Part shown: piece by piece, positions 22,871 through 35,608 of the stretch
Position numbering within the stretch: position 1 is the stretch's first letter
Layout: each line of letters starts with the position of its first letter
Source of the DNA: Rhinopomastus cyanomelas
Lineage: Eukaryota; Chordata; Aves; Bucerotiformes; Rhinopomastidae
Direction: 5' to 3'
Assembly: GCA_013400115.1 (NCBI GenBank)
Contig: VXBP01002601.1
Location: 199,267-263,266 of the forward strand
Length of the DNA: 64,000 bases
The notes under the pieces: model-generated
The model's input: only the letters and a program-made list of their open reading frames with translations
Database searches by the model: none
Told to the model about the DNA's origin: nothing
Made by a program: the position numbers and the translations under genes

Positions 22871-25800
22871 TGAAGCATAACGAGCTTCAGCATTAGTCAG
22901 GAGGAGGCCAGGCAGCTAGCTGACTTCCAGACTAGTGATTTCTCCATTCCGCTCTGCCGAAAGGATAAACGCTACAAAGACAACATGGGGTTTGCAGAGC
23001 TGGGTTCCCTCTCTGTACAAGACAACATTAGTGCTGTCTGTGCTCTCTTGTACACGAGTGTAAGAGTGACAGTTGCGTGTCTCACATGCACGTGAGGGTT
23101 GGCGTGAAAGAACCAAGTCTGCAATATGAGATCTAGAGAACTGGTGAGCTTCATCGTGAAAGAGCCACCTAGGTCCCCTAGCTTGCTTGAGTGAGGTGTG
23201 TGCTCCTCCAGACATTTGCCTTTTTCAGTTGATCACAGTCTCAAGCCGAGGTCCTACACTTGACTTGTTTGCGTAAACGATAGTTGGGTTTTTTTAATTA
23301 TGGGAATATTTTAAGAATTGATACAAGGAAAAATACAGGGACACGAAGAAAAGGATACAAGCTGATAAAGATGATTAAATCATGGAGCAACTGCGGAGTG
23401 GGTCATGAAGTGTTATAATCCCCAACTCCCCTCTGCTTTCTGCCTCAATGTGTTAATGCATCACACTTTAGTACAGTGACACTTTCAGCCCTAGGTGGAA
23501 ATTCACACATGATGAAGAGGTGGAGGAGGATTTCCAGATGGTCAGACCTCAGGGAGTGCGAAAAGGTGGGGGGGGAGGAAGGGAGAAACTGCTGAAGGGA
23601 AATCGGACTTTGGTCACATCAGTAATTTCCAGCTGAAAATGGAATACTTAAAAATCCAAACAAAATAAGACAATCAGCAAAGATCTCATATCAAAGCCAG
23701 GTGCATTCAGGTTTGGGTGTTATGCGTGCTAAATCCTCACCAGTATCAGCGGTGTAAGATCCCTTGGAAATGCTGGTTTATTTGTGTGCAACAGTGAAAG
23801 GTGTGAGCTTCACTTCCTTGGCCAAATTTCAGCATGGGTACTACGGCAGCCCGACACAGACCCAATTAGTTGCTTTGTTCTCCACAGCTCCTCTTTACTT
23901 TGGTGGTTATTGTGCAGCGGCACTTGTTCTGAATCATGCTTGAATGGTCAGTCCAGCAGAGGCTGTAGTTGGAGGCTGCACGTCCTTTGGGACACTCTTC
24001 TGCAGGGCAGCATAGGGCACTAGGAAAGAGAAAATACAAGGCTTCCAGCCAGATAGCCCTCATCAACCCCCAAAACAAGGCCTCATTTTCCTTTAGGGGA
24101 GGATGAGGCAGCAGCTGCTATCACACAGCTGGCCTCTCAATGAAGAGCCCTTTACTGTGGCCTTTTGGAGGGAAGGAGAAGGTAGTCATGGGCTGCAGTT
24201 CAAGAGGTCTGGTCCTTCAGGGTGAGAGGTGCTAGGGCTGTATAAAGAATTAGCAAGAGATAGTATTGTGTACAGCTATAGCTCTTTCCAGGTGTCTGGG
24301 TTAGGGAAAATCTAAGACAATACATTTAGGAATCAGTACCCCTATGTGGGAGGGAGGCGGGGAAAAGACAGGCTGCTCATCGTGACACAAAAAGGGAGAA
24401 GTACGATGGCTCACAGCGCATTTCTGTGGGCTCTTGGCTCATTTCCATAGGTATTCCCTGGGTCAGAGCAATTCCCCTACCACAAAGTAGACACTAGAGA
24501 TGCCAGTGGTGTCCACTCACAGTGGGAGGGAGTACTTTAATGTCACCAGTATGATTGCATGCTATTTACCTGTATGATGGCAACAAAGTCAATTGACTAC
24601 AGCATGATGTGCTGCTTGGCTCTTATGAGACGTGAGGCTGTTGCACACAATTGCCACTTTGGGGAAATGTCTGTTCTGTGTGCACTCCCTGTCACTCCCA
24701 GTTCAAACCACGTTGTGCATGCAGGTCAGGAAAAAGCTCAAGGAGACTGCGCTTTTTTGGAGCTTCTACTAGAGAACTTCAGATTTGTAAAGCCTGTGGG
24801 TTTAACTGATGCTGATTTTCTCTCATTTATATTATGAGAATAACTTATGTCATAGTAAAATGTGAAGAAACCTCAGGCACCTGTTGGGGTGGGTGACTTG
24901 CACAATGATACAAATGCCCAGGTGCCTGTTACTGGCTTTACTGTTACTGGTTTTAGTGACAAGACAAAAGCTTTGAAAAGCCTACAGCATCCATCTGGAA
25001 CTTCAGTCTAGATGAACACCTCTGACTTCCTTCCCAAAGGACTCAGTGCAGCAGGTGTTTTCAGCCTGCCCACCTTCCAGATCAGGTGCTCAAACATGCA
25101 GCAATGAATCTCTTTAACTTCCCTTTTTCTAAAAGAGCTTAAGGTGGGTGGAGGCTATTTTTATTTGTACCTTGATTTAGTCAGTAGGCCAAAGGAAGAG
25201 CTGGGCTCAGTCCACTTCCCTGCCTCACAGGAGTCTCAAGGAATCCGAGAGGCAGGTCAGGTCTTCTGAGGAGGAGGCTGTGGGGTAATGCTGGGACAGG
25301 AGCACTCTTCTAGCCTCCAGCTGAGTCAGTGTTTCAAAACGGAACATAATGCCACAGCTACAGGTAGACAGTTCAGAGAGACAAGTTCAGGCCTCCTTGC
25401 TTCCCACCCTGCTGGCTAAAAAGTCTGCAGTTACCCAAGTCACATAAGACCAGCTTTAGAAGGACAGAGGCGCTCCCCTCCCTGGCATAGAGCATGCCCT
25501 GGGTAAGTGCACTCCGTTCGGAGAGGAGACACACACTCTTCTCCCCAAGGCAGAAGAGAATTGAGCCATGTGAAATTCCCCGTGCTTGGCACTAGCCTTT
25601 TGAGCGCTGGGTGTAGCATACACAAAACACCACCACACTGCCAAACACCCTGCCTTTCCTTTGCTAGAACAGACCCACGCTTTGTTCCTGGAAGAAAGCC
25701 AAAAGAGCCTCAATTGTGAGGCCCAAGGGATCCTCAGCCCCCAGGCAAGGCAGACAGACACAAGGCTGTGCTACCCATCACTTGCTCAGGCAGTGAGGCA

Positions 25801-28800
25801 GCCTCTGACTGTGGTAGCTGCCATTCTCAGATGGTACACAGCACAGGAAGCTTCACTGCAAAAGGCAAAGGAGTTTTTAGTGGCTGATGAGAACAGGCAT
25901 TGCAATGCTCCATGACAATGGCCAAGAGCTTTTATAAAGTTTGCTTCTTACAAACTAAAATCTCACTGTCATTGCCACGTTAGTAGTCCAAAGAGTAACA
26001 GCAGATAAAGCTCCCCTGAGTCCAAACCACTGCATAACAAACAATGTACAGACTCAGATCTACCCAAGGACTGGGCAGTACGGGACAGCAGAAATCACAA
26101 GTTGCTAAGTGACTCCTCCCCTTCTCTAAGTGACAAGGCACAAACCTGTGGGACTGAGCCCATAGCAAACTTGGTCCTACTCTAACTTATCTTCTGCCTA
26201 GATAACAGGGCTGTGTGTGATCAACAGCACCTATTAAAGAACAGTAGAACATAGGTGTAAGTAAGGGCAACTTGAGGCAAGACACTTAGCTGTATGTATT
26301 AAGACTAGAACGTATACGAGCGGATAACAGCCGTCAATAGAGACTGTTCTCACAGCAGAAGTGGAACAGCTTACTGAGCAGAACAGTAAATGGACACAAG
26401 CAGATTACTTGCCTGTAGCACAGCTAATGCTGTGAACTACTACAGGAATGCAGAAGGAAGGAGTAAACCAGTCTCCATCCCTACAGCTGGAATGTTTAGC
26501 AGAGACCACCTCTTACACACCAAAGAACATCTTATTTTCTCACTATGGACTTCCAAGCTTTAGTGATTATGTTCTGATTTTGGCTTTCTGACACAACACA
26601 CACAAGAGGCCCGCCGGGCACCTTTAACCAGGAAGCAAAAAATTAAACAGTCTTGCTAAGACACCTTTCCTGCCCTCACCCCTTGGGTTAGTTCCCAAAG
26701 CAAAAACAGCAGAGGAGCCTGTAACAACAGAAAGGGAAAATCTGTCAGCAGCAGAAGGAAGCAGGGGTTGCTCCGTGTGTGCATCACTTGCTGCAGCCTG
26801 TCTGGGGTGACAGCATTGTCAGCAGGAAAGGGTTACCAGGAGAGGTGAGGCTGCTTGCGAACGGGCCTGGATGCTGCAGAGCTTTTCACCTTTTGCTTTC
26901 TTAGCTTCTCCACAGCTAGGAACAGGCTGGGAGCCCATTCTGATTTTTACATTCAGAATAAGATTCATCAGCTTGTTTAACTACTAGTCTTTGTTTGAGG
27001 TTTTTCATACAGAACAGAAAGTAAGGCATCCCTTTGTCAGAGGCTCGCATTTCCAATATGAAAATCTTACTACTTCACATTTTACCCAATTTTTGTCTCC
27101 TAGAGAAGACTGTTCCCCTGGAACCCATATCCCCATTTCTTTCCAAAAAAAGAACAAAAGATAAGTTTTAACTTGGTGTTGAAGCAATAGTCACCCCACC
27201 CAGAACCAACTTTGAAAGCTCATGTAAAAAACATGAAGAGTAATTTTTACTTAGCTCTTGTAATGAACAATTCAGAGATAAGAAACAAGGCAAGACACGT
27301 CTCAGCTGCAAGTGTGAACATGATCTCAACACTGCAACATTTTCCTTGCCTGACTAGAGATGGGTTGGCAGCATGAGGTATATGAAGGTAGGTTACAGGT
27401 GACAAGAATGTAAAAAGCCTATTATTAAACTAGATGTAGGCAGTCTTGAAACTTCATTAGGGCCAGGAAATTCAACCCTGGACATTGCACCTGCTTGATT
27501 ATTTGTTAGAAATTAACATTAAACAAGTGCTGCGAACCTGAAGCCAAGCTGGAGAGAGGATTCATATGCAGCTTTTCTGCCCTCTGACTGGGCAGTGGAT
27601 GGAAAGCAGTCTGTATCATGAACTATCTTCATATACTTTCCTTTTCTGGAGAGAAGTGAAGTCTGCATCGCAGGTTTTCACCAGGCAGATGACAGGTACT
27701 TTGCTGTCCTCCAACTGCCCCTACAGAAGTGGAGTGAACTAAAGAACTGCAGCATGTTAAAGGTGCATTTGAGCACTGACCTATTTTTGTTCATCTGCCA
27801 TGGGAGAGACATGTGGAAACATTGTGGTTTGATGGATTTGATTAAAAATATGCTAATGAATAAAGAAAATTAAGCTCATCCCTTGGGCTTCTGGCAAGCT
27901 GCCAAGACAGACACTGGGACCACCAACAGGGGTCTTTGTGCCTAAGCTTCTCTTTTGCAATCCTTCAGATTCCTACTGCCAAGGATAGTGACCCAGCAGA
28001 AACGAGGCTTGAAGTTGAGTGTGGTGTGTGTCCTGCCTCAGCTCTTCTCACATGCCCCAGGTGCTGGAATCCACAAGAATAAGAACATCTTCGTTTACAT
28101 TGAAAAAAAACACTTCTACCATGATTGTTGCAGAAAGAAAGCTTGCAAACATAAAGCAAGTATACTCAAAAGGCTTGGAAACAAAAAGACTGAAAGAGAT
28201 CTCCAAGTTCATTTTCTAAAGCATCTCATTATTTCTAAACCAAATGTAGTTTTGGAGGCCTGACTTATGGTTTTGAAGCTCCTGAGGCAAAGCTGCAAAT
28301 GTGGCCTTTATTCCCACACACAGGAGAAGCTCTCTCTGCCCTCCTCCCTTCACACTGTTCAGGGATGGAAAAAAAAAAAAGACCAATGAAAACAACTCCG
28401 ACAGGCACAGTGCTACCTTCTGCTCCACACTGCACCACTGTCATGGCTCAAATGGATTTACTCAAGGCACCACATTAAAAAGTTTAACCTGGCTGCAGAA
28501 ATCAGTGAATCATACTGTGGTGCTGTTCCTCAGGTAGGAAGCAGCTTTCATTAGCAAAGTGTCCATCTCTCCTAGTGCTCATAATGCTGTGGGATAGTCA
28601 CTCTGCTCATAGTCTGATTCACTCTTTGTTGTGAAGCCTTCAGAGAAGGACCACGGCAGCTGACTCCAGCTGGGGATGCTCAGCAACTAATTGGGAGTTC
28701 AGTCACCAGAAATGAAAGAGAAGGGCTGATGTTTAGTTAAGCTGTCTGAAGCCAAGTAGAACTAGGAAACTAGGAATATTTGAAACCCTAAGGGTGAAGA

Positions 28801-31800
28801 TGAACATCCAGGGACAGAGAACCAAGCAGGCCTACAAAGAACAGAAAACTGAGACTCCAGAACAAAAAGGTTATTCCAGATCCATGGCCAAGGAACAAAC
28901 TTGAAGAACAGTCATATTTAAAACCAAGCATCTTAGTCTACCTGCAGGCATTTGTTCAGCAACCTGCTAGGTTTTGGGTTTCATAGCTCTACCTTCCAGG
29001 AAGGAAACCAAAGTTTTAACATTTGATTTCTAAATTCTGTCATCCAGAGCAAGGATGCTTCTGTTAGAGAGGTCTGTTGCCTGACCAGAACCATCAGCCT
29101 TTCTAAAACTGAAGAGCCAAACTTCTAGGAGCAGAACTGAAGTCTATCTTGGGCAATGTTGCCACTATAGCTTTCATTTAGAAGTGAGAAATGATTCGGC
29201 TATTTTTCAGGTAATTACTCCTTCCCCCAATTCCACAGTTGTTTTCCTTGTTTACACAAATAGAAAGAACTTCATCATTTTGTGGAGAGGGTAATCATAT
29301 TACAGAGCACTCTTACAGACCACAGGCTGAGAAACATTCATCCAAACAAAAAGCTGAGCTTGTTGTGTGTGTCTTCCTCAAAAAAACCCCAAAACTCTTA
29401 AGAGTGAGGAGTAACTCTCCTTGACTCTCACCATTACATGTATGCACAAGTTTGTCCTCAAATACTAGTATTTGGCCTATGAAGCCAACACATAAAGCCT
29501 CCAATATACCAACCACTAGGCTTCAGAAACAAACTCAATAAACCATAATTTTGCCTCAAAGCCAAGTAGCAAAGCTTGTTCAAGGAAACCTACTGTAAAC
29601 TGAAGATTAATCAACTTTATCAGGAAGGCAAGTGCAGAGCATAATGTCCCAGTCACCTCAATACTCTACCCCCTTTGATGTTATGAGGCTTAAGAGGCTA
29701 CTTGCTAGTATTTCCCTAGTAGACCTATTACCGCAGCAGACACTAAGTAGTCTGCAGGGGAAGAAAGGCTGAGGGGTAGGAAAAAGGGTTTTAAAATAGG
29801 CTATTCTTCCTTCCCTACCCCCAATTAAGGCTTTCTATTTCCAAGAAAACCCAGCATCTTTAGTAACCCTTAAAACAAAGTGTTTTGTGAAGTACTGCAC
29901 AGTCCCATGGAACAATAGGCATTCTTTCTGGCATGCAAATCGGTGCTCAGTGAGCAGAACAAACTTACACTTGCAATGCAAACTGGTTTAACGCCATAGA
30001 AATCGTAAAGCCACCATCCTCATGTTCTGCTGCACACTAGAATGATGAGGGAAGAATTAACATTAGCATTTGCATGCAAAAGAAAATTTTAATTTAGAAC
30101 AAAGTCCCGTACTGCGTGAGAGAATCAGGTGGCAGAGCAACAAGAACAGAAGGATCTAGTTAGTGTGGATTTCTATGTGTAATTCAGGTAGGAGATTAAT
30201 ACCAGCTAGCTCTTGTGTGCTCGCCTGAGCATGCTGAACAGCCCCTCTTCACGGTAGTTTCTAACTCCTGAAGCCACAAGATGGAGCCAAGAGTTCTCAG
30301 GAACCTGTACCATCCCAGGAATCCTCAGAGCTTTCAGCACACAGAACCAAGCAAGCATGAAGGCCAAAACCAAGCTATGGATGTGAAGATATTGTCTGGT
30401 TTCATCCTGCTGCAATGTAAGGAAGGGCCTGTTCCTCACCAGTACCCACACAATGTGTAAATGAAAAGGTGTCAATCTGGACTTTGGGTACAGCCACGTG
30501 ATAGAGCTGTGCTCAGAACCCTGTCCTGTCTCCTACACAAAGCTTATCATGCTTCACTGGAAAAGACAGCTACATAAACCTCTATGGCAAGGACAAGGCA
30601 AACACCAGGCAAGCAGCGTGTAAACAAGTTCATGTAAATTGCTGTAATTTGCTGTAATCTTCAACCAGAACTTATCAGCTAAACGATGTTCCACTATTAA
30701 GCTGTACAGCAGCAGCAGCAAAAACTGCATCCAAAGTTTACTGCAAATCCTATTTCCATGCTGCTCAAAGTTAAGTATCACATCAATGAGGTGAGTCTGT
30801 CCTGAACCATCTAGCCTCAGAGGCACGTCGCCTTCTCTGCTGCAGTTCGTTCACTACAAATGATCAGAGAACAGAATCTTGTACAGTGTGACCAATATTA
30901 CCATGTTACTTATTTGAGCCACAAGATTGAGTGAAGAAAGAAGAAAGCAACTCTCATTTGCACAGATATAAGCTGTCTAATCAAATTAGGTTGTTGAGTA
31001 TTATCTAAGAACGCAAGTACTGTACCAGTTGGAGTCCTGAACCATGCAGACCATTTCCAGAAAACTGATGACGAGGTTCTCAGTCAACTCCTCCTCCCCT
31101 CCCTTCCCACAGTCTGTAAGACAATCATCATAGGCTTAAACAAAAGCTTAGCTGCAGATGCTGCAAGTCAGCCCTTGCCTGATTCAAGCATTTGAGGATC
31201 AGGCATGCTTTTAGAACTGTGTGAAAATCAATAACAAACAAATATTATGCCTGTTTTTCTTTTTATTATCAATAGTAATACAAATCAGTTGTATTAGCAT
31301 GATAATGAAAAGTGACCTGTATTACAGACATTAGAAATGGTTGTGCAAATTAGAGACAAAGCTCTGACGCTACACAAGAAACAAAAGAAGAGTGTACATT
31401 GTAGAGTAGAGCATACATCGTTTAGAGGCAGTTTTATTAAGTCTTGCAATCACAATCACTTCCTCTATGCTAAACCTCCTTCTTGGTGTCAGAGATAACA
31501 CCTTCCCCTCCCAAGAGAAACACCTGCCATTTCCATGAAGTGTGGCAATTACAGTGAAAATCATAGGTTTTTTGTTCATCTTCCCTCCTTCTCCCAACTA
31601 TAAGTCAACAGGAGGTGAACACAGCAACATATGCTTACAGCAATTAAAGAAAGCTTCTGTCTACGTAAGCTCCGGGTTGAATTGATTTTGAGCAAGAATT
31701 CATAGACCTGTCAGCCCCAAGTACTGGGTTAATCCTTCAGAAGATAACTGAGCATTTAGATGCATCTTCCCCACATGTACACTTCTTACTAGATTCCAAA

Positions 31801-32148
31801 TTGTAGATTTGTGCCTTAGACTTGAAGCAGTATAAAGTATTACATTAACCAGATAATATCCATTTGAAGTTCCAGTTGAATCCCAACACCTCACTAGAGT
31901 TTAGTAGCCAGTAAATATTCATCATTCATTGTAAATACATCCTTTTCAACAAGCCAACTGCTCACCTGAAAACTACAGTAAAGGCGTATTAGTCTGCAGA
32001 GAACACATGTGGCACAACTGATCGAAGATGTGCTCCATGCTGTGACTACATTCAGCTGGAGATGATCTTCAAAATAAAGAGAGTCAAGTCTGCCTTTGTT
32101 TTCCCAGAATTTAACCTACTATTTTCATATTACAACTTAGTCCCCAAT

Positions 32149-32184
32149 TATAATGGGGTTTATAATGGGGCTTATAATGGGGCT
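32149..32184 (+). repeat. 12-bp tandem repeat, 3 copies
   Basis: TATAATGGGGTT is followed by two exact TATAATGGGGCT units, contiguous and without spacers. The period is perfect and only one base varies between units. Confidence 0.95.
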
Positions 32185-33734
32185 TGTGTCAGATTTTTGC
32201 TGAAACCAGGAGAGACTGGAGCACTTGGATACACCCACAGCTAAGCCACATATGGAAGATTGCATATAGTAGTGAACAGCTCCCTGGCTTTACATTAAGC
32301 CATTATGCAAGATTAATATTTGAATGCTTAAGTGCAAGTGCATAGTCAAGTCTTGCATGACCTCCAGCTTCAAATATCCAATTACTAGCTTACAGCCATG
32401 CTCCAGAAAGATTTAAGAGTACTGACTGCAAAGTCTTGGTCTTTAATTACCTAAATCAAAGGCAGCTAGAATCTATCAGCTTCAGTTATTTCAGCTATAT
32501 GGCAAGGCTAGCAGGTTACCACACACACTCCATCTTGCCAAAGTCTCCTTGTTTCTCCCTGTTGTTACACAACCTCCAAGTACTCATTTAACTTAAAAGC
32601 CAAAGTTCCATTTGGCCTGCTCATAGGAGGCATTTCTGTGCTGTTTAGTTTGCTCCAGTCGACTCATCTGGTGCCTATGTCCATTGCTGTCCAGTAAAGC
32701 ACACCTGGAAGTCAAGTACTCGCAAATCCCATCACCCCTATTATGAAGGTACACTTTCAGGCACTTCCACCATGTCAGCTGCAGGCAACAGATTCCAGTA
32801 CAGAGCAACAGTTGTATTGCCCTTTTGGTACAAGTCAGAATGCTTCTTGCCCACTTGCAAAGTACCCAAGGTATCTGCCCTATTTATCATGCTTTCAGTT
32901 GTGACTGGAAAATGAAGTTGGTCATAAGCACAGGACAGGAATACCAAGAAGCTGCTCTATTTAGCCTCCAGTCTTTCTGGAAAAGGTGACAAGCACAGAA
33001 CACTGAAGAGATGCGCTATGAAGCAGGAAGCACCTTCTTCCAAGTAAGTCCACCTCAGTGGTGGAACTTTATCAGTTAAAAAAAAACCTGAGTGAGAACA
33101 GCACATGGACTGAGAGAACACCAGTGCACCAGTGAAAGACTCACTTTTCTGAGCAGAAATTAATCTGTCCTATCAAATACTGTCAGGTACTTTAAAGAGA
33201 TCAAAGGTCAAGGCATGCTAAGGCTCTTGAGCCAATACAGCCGAGCTGCTCATTGTGAGCTTTGCTGAATTCATTATTCATGTATCAATGAAAGTTATTC
33301 AGTTTTATTAAGACACATTTTACAGTCTACCTCAGAGGGGCTTGACCTATATAAGCTTGTAACATGAATGCAACTGTTGCTTATCCTTTAGGTTAATGAA
33401 GCACTTAACCTTTAGGTCTCAAGTAAAGCTGAACTCAAAAAGTTGCCTTCCTCCGGAAGGAACTGCATTTGCTGTACGCACAATACGCACTCAAAAATGG
33501 ACTTGATCCACAAAAGTTCAAGATGAAACATGCTACAGCTCCATTGGTGATACAGCCCAAGTGACAAGTTCTACGAGCCAGCAAGCTCCCAGCCTCTGCT
33601 TCAGAGCTGCATTAAGTTGGCTTTGTAACACCATTTAGTCACTGTTCAAAGAAAAGTATTTCCAGAGTTAGTTAACTGTTCTGTGTGTACAAGATAACAT
33701 TAACAAAAGGAATTTAACTTGACAAGAATGAAGA

Positions 33735-35488
33735 TTACAGCACCTTTTATTTAGTACAGTTTCCCCAATTCAATGAGTTGCCTGACAAGTTAAACTAGTT
33801 ATGGAAGACAATGAATTTGTGATAAGTCCCTGTGAACCCTCAGGCCAACAGAGGTTGAGATCTAACACATCTTACTTTTTTCCCCCAAGTTCAGAGATGG
33901 AATGCACAATAGCAATCCAGTACATGTTAAAAAAATGTTTGTCAACCTCAAATTACAATACCAAGTACTGAACAGTATTCACTACTCCTTCACCCCAAGA
34001 AGGAACACTATTTGTTAATTCAGTGCTGCAGTTCCCACATGGAACAGACACATTCCTTTCACCAAGTAACATTAAGTATCCAGTTTGCAAGCAGGGTACA
34101 GCCACTACTTTAAGTCTCTAGTCCTTCAAAACAGAAGGTAGCCATAATTCACTGCAACTCCACAATCAGAACAGACAGTTAGCTTTTCAAAACAGGGACA
34201 GAAGTGGTTTTTGGCAACTGCACTTAAAGTGTATCAGAAATATCAGTTCAGTCTCAGCTGACAAGACCACCAATTTTAGGCTGGTTTTTGCTGATCAATC
34301 AACAGCCACCACTGAATAACTGACAGAACTCCATGTACACATCCCATGTACTAGGTTGCTGTGCATCAGAAACTGTACATACAAAATCAACAGTAATTAA
34401 CAGATGCAGCAACTGCTTTTTGACACCACAGAACTCACTATCCACCTAATCACTGAGAGGTAGCACATATACCTCACCTATTCGAAGCCACGGATGCGTG
34501 ATGTGACCCATCATTACTCAAAAGTTTTCATCTCCAGCAAAACAAGAGACATGCAGATGTTCCCACTTTCCAACATGATCACAAGTGTTCTCATATAAAC
34601 AAAACTGTCACTTTTGATTTTTACAATTCCAGTATCAGGGAAGGGAAGGGCAGATGCAGAGCAAGGATAACTGAGTCTAGCCACTACATGTGAAAGAAAC
34701 TCAAGACAGCATTTGAAGGAGATGGTGACAATATTACTCCTTTTGAAGAAAAGCTCAGTCATTTTTCTCACCCCATACCACTCATTTAAGGATAAGAAGA
34801 CAGACCAGCAGATAATGCATCTAGCCTGTATTTAACTATCCATTTTTGCTTTTCTTAAGTGTTAGTTGAGTCCACAGGCTTGATTCATGAATGCTGTATT
34901 GACTAAACAGAACACAGAAGATCAAGTTGATGTTCAAGTGTCAGTTGCTATTCTCACACAGTGTGGGGAAGAAGCCAGCAGCTTTCAGTGCAAGAAATAT
35001 CAGTGACAACTAACAAAAGATGGAGACTCAAACCTTTTACCAGATGCCATCTAGCTTTTCTGCAGTTTGCAACATCATGGAGGGCAACAGTGGAAGAAAA
35101 AATAAACATGTTTGAACCTGAACAGCTGTGCTTGTTAAGGCCAGTAGAGGTTCAAGAGAAACACATTTCAAGAAACATCTGAGTAAACTAAGAAGTAAAC
35201 TAGGAAGTTAATACAAAAGTACTTTGTGTAACCAAGCAGGATTGTAGTTCTGAAACTGGGTTTAGTTTTGAAAGACACTGAGAAGACAGAACCCATTTCA
35301 GTTTAAGTAGGCATTGGTTTTGCTGGATACCAAAAAATGGTTTCAAAGTTCTGTTTCCACATTTTCAAGCTGTAATATGAAAAGCAAAGTATAAGGGAGT
35401 CAATGCAGACTTCCTTTCATGAATCCAGCCCTATATCCTTAGTGGTATCTTATCCATGCCACCTGGTGATATTTACAGTTCCCAAGCA
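33735..35488 (-). other. RALB: RALB 3' UTR, inferred
   Basis: About 1.75 kb of non-coding sequence lies between the RALB stop and a minus-strand AATAAA at 33751-33746. No repeat or coding frame is recognised in it. A second AATAAA at 33309-33304 would extend the UTR by about 440 bases. The end point is inferred from motifs only. Confidence 0.45.
33746..33751 (-). terminator. RALB: Candidate RALB polyadenylation signal
   Basis: AATAAA on the minus strand, about 1.74 kb beyond the stop codon. It is the first clear canonical hexamer I noticed downstream of the stop; an alternative lies at 33304-33309. Confidence 0.4.
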
Positions 35489-35608
35489 TCACAGTAAGCA
35501 ACATCTTTCTTTAAAGCTTTTCTTGTTCTTGCCACTTTTCTTGCCATTCTTGTCTTTGTTTTCTGACATCTTCTTTGCTCTGATTTCTCTCATTAAATCA
35601 AAGAATAC
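35489..35608 (-). CDS. RALB: RALB coding exon 4: hypervariable tail and CAAX box
   Basis: Encodes residues 168-206, [13 protein letters not shown] through [10 protein letters not shown], then TGA at 35491-35489. The acceptor is TTCCCTCCTAG. The Lys-rich tail and CCLL box direct membrane attachment. The exon is only 120 bases and has no Met-initiated frame of its own, so it is easily missed by open-frame searches. Confidence 0.97.
   Translation of the reverse strand, partial: VFFDLMREIRAKKMSENKDKNGKKSGKNKKSFKERCCLL

Larger units (their letters stand above)
17166..33729. other. INHBB-RALB intergenic region
   Basis: About 16.5 kb lies between the INHBB upstream island and the inferred RALB 3' end. 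I find no coding exon: the frames are short, mutually overlapping and without recognisable domains. No RNA gene is identifiable by eye. Contents are one 54-bp CR1 scrap, an (ATTT)n run near 22850-22870, short homopolymers and a 12-bp tandem repeat at 32149. The distal part (below about 33700) could be extended RALB 3' UTR if a further poly(A) signal is used. Confidence 0.6.
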
